7,667 nt of DNA, from NCBI GenBank assembly GCA_964477815.1, contig CAYZEO010000035.1, positions 1-7,667 on the forward strand, read 5' to 3'. Shown one piece after another: positions 1-5,518 of this stretch. The notes under the pieces are model-generated. The model had not been told where the DNA came from and ran no database searches. It saw nothing but the letters and a program-made list of their open reading frames with translations. The translations under genes were made by a program, and so were the position numbers. This DNA is from DAOVGZ01 sp964477815. Lineage in GTDB: Bacteria; Babelota; Babeliae; Babelales; Vermiphilaceae. Positions within the stretch are counted from its first letter, which is position 1; each line of letters starts with the position of its first letter.

Positions 1-508
1 CGCATTTTTGGATAACAGCTTTATTTTGTAAAAGATTAGCCAACTTGATGACCTTAAATAGTGTTGATTTATGTTTCACTTCGTATGGGCTGATTTTAGT
101 TGATGCAATATCAAGCAAGAGTTTAACAAGTTCTATGATTAATCCCCTATCTTTTTTCTTTGGAGCTAGGCCACCCTTCATGTAGCCTGTTATATCCCAT
201 ATGATTTTGTTTCCTTTTTTTGTTATTCCCGTTACGATGGCTTTTTCTTTTTCCTCTTTCTTTTTTTTGCTGATGCTTTTTTTTGTAACTGTTTTTTCAC
301 TGAGGTTTTTTTCTATTTTGTACATTTCAAATTGCTCAATGACTTTTTTGCTAACTTTGAAACTTTTGTTAAAGACTTTGATTAAATAAAGTTGTGAGCT
401 TTTATTTTTTTCAATTTTCTTTTTTGAGATCGGTTTTTGCGAGCCATGTGTGATACTACAGGTTAGGCCCAACAAAATAATGGCTGCGCTTTGAATGATT
501 TTTTTCAC
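1..508 (-). CDS. Partial gene for a lysine-rich exported protein of unknown function (5' part, truncated by window edge)
   Basis: I do not recognise this family. The reverse strand is open without a stop from a GTG at 506-508 to the left edge, giving 169 codons plus one base; the 3' end lies outside the window. The GTG start is chosen because AGGGA (complement of 516-520) sits 7 nt upstream and the translation opens with a typical Sec signal peptide: MKK, then a hydrophobic core (IIQSAAIILLGLTCSI), with likely cleavage near THG-SQ at residues 20-22. The cysteine in the core lacks a proper lipobox, so a lipoprotein is unlikely. The mature part is extremely basic: by my count 39 of 169 residues are lysine, including a highly charged stretch around residues 76-90. 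A second part (about 105-169) has alternating hydrophobic and lysine residues and looks folded. It is divergent from the 838-residue exported protein and probably shares its promoter region. A periplasmic or surface role is inferred; lysine bias partly reflects AT-rich DNA. Confidence 0.72.
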   Translation of the reverse strand, partial: MKKIIQSAAIILLGLTCSITHGSQKPISKKKIEKNKSSQLYLIKVFNKSFKVSKKVIEQFEMYKIEKNLSEKTVTKKSISKKKKEEKEKAIVTGITKKGNKIIWDITGYMKGGLAPKKKDRGLIIELVKLLLDIASTKISPYEVKHKSTLFKVIKLANLLQNKAVIQKC

Positions 509-550
509 AGTGATTTCCCTTTTTATAAAAATCAACAATTCACTTTTTGC

Positions 551-580
551 ATAATAATACATTTTGAATATTGTATTCAA
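551..580 (-). promoter_or_regulatory. Candidate sigma-70-type promoter for the leftward lysine-rich protein gene
   Basis: Read on the minus strand there is TTGAAT (580-575) as a -35 box, an 18-nt spacer and TATTAT (556-551) as a -10 box. This would start transcription near 544, about 36 nt before the GTG codon. A second TATTAT register 3 nt upstream would give a 15-nt spacer. The boxes match the consensus at 4/6 and 5/6, but in DNA this AT-rich such matches arise readily by chance. Confidence 0.35.
564..580. repeat. Perfect inverted repeat in a divergent promoter region, candidate operator
   Basis: TTGAATA (564-570) and TATTCAA (574-580) are exact reverse complements separated by TTG, giving a 17-bp dyad. 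It overlaps the candidate -35 box of the leftward gene and lies just upstream of the candidate -35 box of the rightward gene. A repressor or activator bound here could affect both genes. There is no T-tract, so it is not a terminator. Palindromes of this size in A/T-only sequence can occur by chance. Confidence 0.35.
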
Positions 581-595
581 TGAATTTATCGTTTT

Positions 596-624
596 TTGAC
601 GAATCGGGTTGTGCTTTATTGAAT
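596..624 (+). promoter_or_regulatory. Weak candidate promoter for the 838-residue exported protein
   Basis: TTGACG (596-601), 17 nt, then TTGAAT (619-624). The -35 box matches the consensus at 5/6 but the -10 box lacks the conserved second-position A, so the assignment is weak. It would start transcription near 631, leaving a leader of about 60 nt. That leader contains two Shine-Dalgarno-like sites: GGAGGG at 670-675 and AGGGAG at 683-688. The second is 5 nt before the ATG at 694 and is the one that fixes the start. Confidence 0.25.
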
Positions 625-693
625 CTTCTGTAAGCATCGTGCTAGCTTTACTTTGTTAGTGTTGCTATTGGAGGGCTAAAAAAGGGAGATAAA

Positions 694-3210
694 ATGAAGC
701 ATCGGTTTGCCAGATTCCTATTGTCTATTATTCTTTTTGGATCTTTTACATCTTTTTTGTTTGGAGCGGCTGAACAGATCAAAACAAAACAGGTTTCCGC
801 TGAAAAAAAGAGAAGGGCAGAGCCGCAAAAAAAGGCGGCAGATGAGGTTTCAAAGGACGAGCCGAAAGAAATAAAAATCCCTGAGTTTCCGGAAGAAACT
901 GGAGATTTGTTTGAACAATTTGGTGTTCGGCAAGACAAGCCGAGTGATAGGGCTTTTATAGATTTGATCAAGTCTATGGAGGGTGACGAGCTTATTCCGC
1001 TCAAATTTTCTGATATTCCTATTGTTAATAAGCTTCCGTTGCCCAAAAAAATAAAATCGTTTTTTGACAACATTGTTATGCGTGTTCCGGAGATTCAGTT
1101 TGACGAAAAAGGTGGAATCAGCATTGAGGGGCAGGTCGATCTGTACAAAACAAGCGTGTGGTCGCGCGTTATGATCTCATCGGACATGACCGGACGCGCT
1201 CATTATAGTGTTGCCGTTCGAATGCCTAAGGGGTGGAAATTTTCTGACACTTTTCCCAAAATAAAAGGTTTTGATCCAAAAACACTGGATCTTCTTGAGT
1301 TGGAGGATGCATGGCTTGTTTTGTCTAGCTCTCGTTACAAAGATCCAAAGTTAGAAAAAGAGGTGAGGGAAGGCCTTAATTTTTTTGCCAGAGTTCTTCC
1401 TGCCGGTCCGTTGTTTGAGAAATTGAATAAGCTTCTTCGAGGACAGTTGAAAAAAGCAACGACTCTTGAAATGCGAGGTGTTATAGGGCTTGATCCTAGG
1501 TTGATTGGCACAATGCTTTCTGTAGAACTACCTTCTGGTATTACTTTTACTAAATGGCTTAAGACTGCTCCGCTTTCTTTGCTTTTTGTTGTTGAAGAAC
1601 GAATTACACAAGTTGCAACCGTTTCTGTCTTGCTTCGTGGTGGTCTTAATGTTCTGTTGCCATTACAAAAAAAACCAGTTGATTTTAAAATGACTGGAAA
1701 ATACACTTTCCCTGAGGATTTTGAATTTTATGGTCAAATGGATGGTTGGTTAAGAAATTTTCCGATTAAAGGTGTGCATATTGGAAATCTGAAGCTTGGT
1801 ATCATCACCGATTTATCTCTTATTTTAGAAACGGCTGGTCTTTTTGGGTGGGTTGCAGGTTTCAATCTGGCAGGTTCGCTTGGTATCATGGATTCAGTAA
1901 CAACTGTTAAGGCAAAGGGTGCATTGAGTGGTGATACTGGAATTGGTGATTTGACATTTATTGTAGAAGGTACGACAAGTCTAAAAGATGGTGTTAGTTT
2001 TTGGTTAACGCATGCACAAGATGTAGCGCGTCTTTTTAAAAAAGTTAATTTCAAAGATAAAATTCTCGCTTTTGTTCCAAACCTTGCCATTGAAGATTTT
2101 CGTCTGGCATTTGTTCCTCGAGAGACATTTGAAGAGGGTAAGAAAATTGAAGTTAAAGTTGGGAAAATTAATATTTTTGGATTGACTGCGAGCGGCTGGC
2201 TTTCTTTGGAGAAAGACGGAGTTCGGGGAGGATTTAGATTGCCGGAAATTGTTATTGGAAAGAGAAAAAAACCTCTTTTTTATGTTTCAGGAATAGGAAA
2301 AGGTAAAGACAGGGGGCCTGTTTTAGAATTGGTTTTGACTAAAGAACAGCAATTCTTTCATTCAGATATTTTGTGGGGAACCTCTTTGTTTGGTGGATTG
2401 CATCGTCGTTCAAAAGCATTCATCTCACCCGCCGGTCTTGAGCTTAGAACAACATTTAAGCTTGGAGGGCTTATTTATGCTGATCTTGCAATTAGAGCTT
2501 CATTGCTTGGAACTAAATCGGGTCCAAAGAATTTTACTGCAAGCATTACGCTTGATCAGAGAGCCCAGGATAAGGTGAGTGAGATTTTAGGAAAAGCGGC
2601 TCGTGAGTTGATGGTTGACCTTCAAGAAGATCTAGAGCGGATCAAGCAGCAGGCATTAGAAGGCTTTCAAAAAGGGATTTTTAAAGAAGGTGAGAAGGCT
2701 TTGAGGCTGATTTCGAAATTAGATGCCTCAATTAAACGTAAAAAAGCGAGTTGCGATAAGACATTCTCAAAAGGAGCAGCAAAGATTTTCCGACCCGGTT
2801 GTTATGCCCTGAAGGGTGTGACTTTTGATTATCTCAGGCGTGTTACTGTGAGTTTGCACAAAAATGTCACACTTAAGGTTGTAATGGAGGGTGGCAAGGC
2901 TGTTATTAAAGTAGCGGCTGGTGTTGCAAAAGAGACGACTCGAACTGTAGGCAAAGTACTTAAGTTTCTTTCTGCAGTCGTTAAAAATGTGATTAATGTG
3001 AGACGTTTTGAGGCAGAGGCAGACTTTTATAGGCTATTAAAAGGAAAGCCGTTTATTCTTAAATATCTTGATATGAAGTTTTTAGGATTTGATGTTCTTG
3101 TAAAAGGGTTAGAGTTTAGTCCTTTGAAAACAAAAGAATTCATCATGGAGCTCTTTGAGCAGCTGGCTAAAAACAAAAATATTAAAAAAGTAATAGGCGC
3201 ACGCTTATGA
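694..3210 (+). CDS. Large exported protein of unknown function (838 residues)
   Basis: I do not recognise the family. The ATG follows AGGGAG at 5-nt spacing and opens a clear Sec signal peptide: MKHRFAR, then a hydrophobic core to about residue 23, with likely cleavage after G-A-A at residue 26. A charged linker rich in K, E and P follows (27 to about 65). The body (about 100-615) has alternating hydrophobic/polar segments with recurring turns of the type x-G-x-hydrophobic near residues 144, 262, 335, 409, 501 and 585. These look like repeated beta-sheet modules, possibly a lipid-transfer-like or AsmA/TamB-like elongated fold, but no diagnostic motif supports this. From about 620 a helical, K/E-rich segment runs to about 685, followed by a mixed C-terminal part. 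The only cysteines are C687 and C703, well placed for one disulfide after export. There is no C-terminal anchor or obvious outer-membrane sorting signal. It is divergent from the lysine-rich exported protein and overlaps pilN tail to tail by 6 bp. The reading frame is secure; location is inferred and function unknown. Confidence 0.9.
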   Translation: MKHRFARFLLSIILFGSFTSFLFGAAEQIKTKQVSAEKKRRAEPQKKAADEVSKDEPKEIKIPEFPEETGDLFEQFGVRQDKPSDRAFIDLIKSMEGDELIPLKFSDIPIVNKLPLPKKIKSFFDNIVMRVPEIQFDEKGGISIEGQVDLYKTSVWSRVMISSDMTGRAHYSVAVRMPKGWKFSDTFPKIKGFDPKTLDLLELEDAWLVLSSSRYKDPKLEKEVREGLNFFARVLPAGPLFEKLNKLLRGQLKKATTLEMRGVIGLDPRLIGTMLSVELPSGITFTKWLKTAPLSLLFVVEERITQVATVSVLLRGGLNVLLPLQKKPVDFKMTGKYTFPEDFEFYGQMDGWLRNFPIKGVHIGNLKLGIITDLSLILETAGLFGWVAGFNLAGSLGIMDSVTTVKAKGALSGDTGIGDLTFIVEGTTSLKDGVSFWLTHAQDVARLFKKVNFKDKILAFVPNLAIEDFRLAFVPRETFEEGKKIEVKVGKINIFGLTASGWLSLEKDGVRGGFRLPEIVIGKRKKPLFYVSGIGKGKDRGPVLELVLTKEQQFFHSDILWGTSLFGGLHRRSKAFISPAGLELRTTFKLGGLIYADLAIRASLLGTKSGPKNFTASITLDQRAQDKVSEILGKAARELMVDLQEDLERIKQQALEGFQKGIFKEGEKALRLISKLDASIKRKKASCDKTFSKGAAKIFRPGCYALKGVTFDYLRRVTVSLHKNVTLKVVMEGGKAVIKVAAGVAKETTRTVGKVLKFLSAVVKNVINVRRFEAEADFYRLLKGKPFILKYLDMKFLGFDVLVKGLEFSPLKTKEFIMELFEQLAKNKNIKKVIGARL

Positions 3211-3765
3211 TAGTTTGCCGCTCATATTAAATAATAGCTGCCCAGAGTGAGGGCGAATCGAGATTAAGTCTAAAAAAGAGATCGAAGGCAGTTCGGTGAT
3301 GCTTTGCATCATTTGGTTTGCTTTTTTGACATCTGGGCAGCAAATAGTTAGATCTATTTTCTTGCGATCAATGTGTAAAAATTCTAGTGAGCCCATAGAG
3401 CCCAAAAGTTCGTTTATTTTCGAAAAAAGGTTGAGCTGAACGTGCGGGTTGCTTTGAATTTTTTGAATTTTTTCAAGTCGTTTTTTGATTTCGTTTTTTT
3501 GTTCTATTAATTCTTTTTTTTCTTGCAAAGTTTTTTCAAGAGGGGCCAACTCTTTTTCTAAATGTGTATATTCAATTGCTTTTTCTCTTAGATCATCAAN
3601 NNNNNNNNNTGTTCTCTTTTTTTTGAGTGTCCGTACCGTTGTCCATTGTCTTATTTGCATAATGAGCATAATGATGAAAACAATAAGAAAAAGAGTGAGC
3701 GAAACTTTTGGCGACCAGACCGCTTTATACTGATTTTTTTTGTTTGCAAAGTTAATTTTGTCCAT
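3205..3765 (-). CDS. pilN: PilN-like inner-membrane protein of a type IV pilus/competence system (contains assembly gap)
   Basis: A bitopic membrane protein of about 186 residues, with the layout of PilN (also HofN/ComB): a short cytoplasmic N-terminus, one transmembrane helix (about residues 21-41), a long K/E/Q-rich coiled coil (about 45-110) and a small folded periplasmic domain. The first residues, MDKINFANKK, resemble the INLLPWR-type tail by which PilN docks onto PilM, with the I-N pair kept. In the family PilN pairs with PilO in the periplasm and links PilM to the secretin lipoprotein PilP. The start follows pilM directly: the pilM stop TAA abuts this ATG, and AAGGAA inside the end of pilM acts as ribosome binding site, so translation is probably coupled. 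Ten Ns (codons about 53-56) interrupt the coiled coil; the frame is the same on both sides. No PilO follows, because the next gene is convergent and overlaps this stop codon. Assignment rests on architecture plus pairing with the PilM-like gene, not on a strong signature. Confidence 0.62.
   Translation of the reverse strand: MDKINFANKKNQYKAVWSPKVSLTLFLIVFIIMLIMQIRQWTTVRTLKKKRTXXXXDDLREKAIEYTHLEKELAPLEKTLQEKKELIEQKNEIKKRLEKIQKIQSNPHVQLNLFSKINELLGSMGSLEFLHIDRKKIDLTICCPDVKKANQMMQSITELPSISFLDLISIRPHSGQLLFNMSGKLS
3600..3609. other. Assembly gap (run of 10 N)
   Basis: Ten undetermined bases lie inside the pilN-like coding region. Ten bases keep the flanking halves in one reading frame (three full codons plus one base). 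The true gap length should therefore be 1 modulo 3 if the gene is intact; if ten is only a placeholder, the coiled-coil length is unknown. Confidence 0.99.
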
Positions 3766-4476
3766 TTATTTTCCTTCGGATACAAAGAGGCCGAGATTTG
3801 CGCTTAAAAAAAGATATTCTTTTTGTAGATCAACAGTTGGTATTTGTTCCGTGTTCAGGATATTTATTATTTTATCGTACGTTACCAAAGAGTTTAAGTT
3901 ATACCTGTGTGAAATCATGTCTAGAGAGAGTTGGCTTTGTCTAAATTTTGTGCCATTTAGGTATTTGTACAAATGAAGTTGTGCATGTCCCCCTGTCGTA
4001 ATGGTTTTTAAATTCAACTGGCATGAAAGTGCAAGCAGTTGATATGAAAATAGATATTCTGGCTTCATGCCACAGATTAAAAAATCAAAACCATCTCGTT
4101 CGGATGGGCACAAGTATACTGAGCTCCAGTTTAGATTTTGAAGTTCAGGGAAGGTGAAATCCTGCAGTTTAGGAGAGGGGGAGTTTAGTTGAACAACTTT
4201 TTCAAAAATTTTGGGACCAGAAAGAGAAAGAGCGACTAGGATGTTTTTTTTGATATGATTTTTTTTAATGAAAGTTGTTATCAAATTTTTGATTCTTGTT
4301 GGATTAAAAAGAACTGATTGAGAAAACTCCAGGTGTTTGAGTGTTGTGCGTTCGTGTGCCTTGATGTTTATTTGATTTTTCTTGTTTTGTGATTTGTCAA
4401 TAAGAGTGCATACAAGATTTTGTGGCGTTAAGGAAATAGTAAGATATTCACTTTTCTGCTGGTTGAATGGCCACAT
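3766..4476 (-). CDS. pilM: PilM-like cytoplasmic protein of a type IV pilus/competence system, shortened
   Basis: Predicted soluble protein of 236 residues without signal peptide or membrane helix. PilM is an actin-like protein on the cytoplasmic face that binds the N-terminus of PilN. Family-like features are an early beta-rich segment (about 10-45), a hydrophobic strand before an S-G-P turn (VALSLSGPKIFEKVV, about 81-95), where PilM proteins usually have an ALPGS-type motif, and a C-terminal stretch ending N-L-G-L-F that resembles the family's A-x-G-L-A-L end. PilM proteins are usually about 350 residues; this length is closer to the HofM/ComA competence versions. The D-x-G-type nucleotide-binding segment expected in the second half is not visible, so ATP binding may be lost. 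The ATG lies inside the end of prmC (29-bp overlap) with GGGAGAG 6 nt upstream, which fixes the start and suggests coupled translation. The name depends partly on the adjacent PilN-like gene; a lineage-specific protein is the alternative. Confidence 0.58.
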   Translation of the reverse strand: MWPFNQQKSEYLTISLTPQNLVCTLIDKSQNKKNQINIKAHERTTLKHLEFSQSVLFNPTRIKNLITTFIKKNHIKKNILVALSLSGPKIFEKVVQLNSPSPKLQDFTFPELQNLNWSSVYLCPSERDGFDFLICGMKPEYLFSYQLLALSCQLNLKTITTGGHAQLHLYKYLNGTKFRQSQLSLDMISHRYNLNSLVTYDKIINILNTEQIPTVDLQKEYLFLSANLGLFVSEGK

Positions 4477-5368
4477 TTTTTACTCTCCCAGTAACAACCC
4501 GATCTTTACCCTCTAAATCTTTTTTGATTGTTATAGCACCAAAGCCGCCATTTTCCAACAAGCGAGAGACTGTTGCCCCTTGTTGATAGCCAATTTCAAT
4601 AATGAGCTGTGGAATAGCAAGTAGTTCCATTTCTTTGTTTTCTTTTAAAAACTTTGGTGCTTGCTTAATAATTCGCTCAATAATTGCCAGTCCCTTATTT
4701 TGAGCAACAAGTGCGTTGCGATCTTCCCACTGTGTTACTGAATCATCAAGAGCGTCCCATTCCTCTGGAGCGATGTATGGTGGGTTTGAAATGATAAGAT
4801 CAAACTGCAATCCGACAGGAATATTGTTAAAAACGTCAGAATAAAGCAGATTAATATTTTTGATTTTGTTATGCCCGGCATTTTGTTTTGCCAAATCAAG
4901 TGCTACTTGTGCGTTGTCTACTGCGTAAACGGTTGCGTTTGGAAGTGCAAATGCAAGGGCGAGTGCAATGCTTCCAGTGCCGGTTCCGATATCTAAAATA
5001 TTAATTTTCTGGTTTTTTAGTTGTTTAAGTTGTTCAATAACCTCTTGTGTCATTTCTTCTGTCTCTGGGCGTGGAATAAGTGTTGGTGCTTGCACCAGAA
5101 TTTCAATATCTAAAAAAGGAACAGAGCCGAGCAAATATTGTAATGGCATACTTTTGTTCAAAAGTTTATCCATCCAGTCATCAAGTTGTTTAAGTTGTTC
5201 ATCACTCAGATCATCCGCTGCACGAGCAATCAGTTGTTCTTGTTTCTGTCCGGTAATTGATTGTAAAATCCACCATGCATACTGATTGCACAGTGTTTTA
5301 TCTTTGTATTTTTCACAAAGTTTTTGTTCAATGCCTCTTTTAAGAGCTGTTATTGTTCCTTGTTTCAT
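4448..5368 (-). CDS. prmC: Release factor glutamine methyltransferase PrmC (HemK)
   Basis: Transfers a methyl group from S-adenosylmethionine to the glutamine of the GGQ motif of peptide release factors RF1/RF2 in the cytosol, improving translation termination. An N-terminal helical substrate-binding domain (about 1-85) is followed by the conserved linker segment ending PTLIPRPETEE (95-105). The Rossmann-fold methyltransferase domain comes next, with motif I DIGTGTG (126-132), an acidic SAM-ribose position in YAVDNA (148-153) and the diagnostic catalytic NPPY (195-198) inside ISNPPYIAPEEW. The C-terminal part has the usual IEIGYQQG and a KDLEGKDRVV ending. At 306 residues it is slightly longer than the usual 275-290, through a short C-terminal tail that overlaps the start of pilM. 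The ATG is preceded by AGGAGA (complement of 5374-5379) at 5-nt spacing. It is the first gene of the prmC-pilM-pilN operon. Function is assigned confidently from motifs. Confidence 0.96.
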   Translation of the reverse strand: MKQGTITALKRGIEQKLCEKYKDKTLCNQYAWWILQSITGQKQEQLIARAADDLSDEQLKQLDDWMDKLLNKSMPLQYLLGSVPFLDIEILVQAPTLIPRPETEEMTQEVIEQLKQLKNQKINILDIGTGTGSIALALAFALPNATVYAVDNAQVALDLAKQNAGHNKIKNINLLYSDVFNNIPVGLQFDLIISNPPYIAPEEWDALDDSVTQWEDRNALVAQNKGLAIIERIIKQAPKFLKENKEMELLAIPQLIIEIGYQQGATVSRLLENGGFGAITIKKDLEGKDRVVTGRVKNVAIQPAEK

Positions 5369-5423
5369 AGGGTTCTCCTAATTATATTATTAACGTGTAC
5401 AGAATAGCAAAATGAGGTTCTAT

Positions 5424-5435
5424 TGTCTGTAGACA
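5424..5435. repeat. Short inverted repeat between prmC and hppA
   Basis: TGTCT (5424-5428) and AGACA (5431-5435) are exact reverse complements around a GT centre, just upstream of the candidate hppA -35 box at 5442. The position fits an activator or repressor site, but five-base arms are weak evidence and may be coincidence. Confidence 0.2.
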
Positions 5436-5441
5436 CCAATC

Positions 5442-5469
5442 TTTACAAATCAGGCACATCAGATATTAT
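5442..5469 (+). promoter_or_regulatory. Candidate sigma-70-type promoter for hppA
   Basis: TTTACA (5442-5447), a 16-nt spacer and TATTAT (5464-5469) each match the consensus at 5/6. TATAAA at 5467-5472 is an overlapping alternative -10 box. Transcription would begin near 5477, giving a leader of about 42 nt. This is the best-looking promoter in the window and the only upstream signal needed for hppA, which is a single-gene unit with its own terminator. Confidence 0.5.
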
Positions 5470-5509
5470 AAATTAATAGTCTGATTTTATCGTACAACAA
5501 CCTTTTTCC

Positions 5510-5515
5510 GGAGGA
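5510..5515 (+). promoter_or_regulatory. Strong but closely spaced ribosome binding site of hppA
   Basis: GGAGGA is a near-perfect Shine-Dalgarno sequence, but only 3-4 nt separate it from the ATG at 5519, tighter than the usual 5-9. The ATG is kept as start because no in-frame start nearby is better placed and the residues that follow form the expected first membrane helix. Confidence 0.6.
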
Positions 5516-5518
5516 TCT

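Noticed and set aside
201..389. Open plus-strand frame of 62 codons rich in F and L
   Set aside because: It is the antisense shadow of the lysine-rich protein gene (AAA codons read as TTT). It has no ribosome binding site, while the minus strand has a start, signal peptide and longer frame.
1..508. Lipoprotein reading of the lysine-rich exported protein, from the Cys at residue 17
   Set aside because: The residues before it are G-L-T, which do not fit the lipobox (L/V/I, then a small residue, then G/A/S). A signal peptidase I site a few residues later fits better.
3240..3254. Small hairpin GCCC-agagtga-GGGC near the end of pilN
   Set aside because: It has a four-base stem, no T-tract on either strand, and lies within coding sequence. 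Not a credible terminator.
4968..5285. Open plus-strand frame of 105 codons
   Set aside because: It lies entirely opposite prmC, whose motifs are unmistakable. The cysteine/serine-rich translation is typical of an antisense shadow.
5381..5386. Perfect TATAAT on the minus strand upstream of prmC, with TTGCTA 18 nt further upstream
   Set aside because: Transcription from it would begin inside or just before the AGGAGA ribosome binding site (5379-5374), leaving almost no leader. It is probably chance in A/T-rich DNA, and no better prmC promoter could be fixed.
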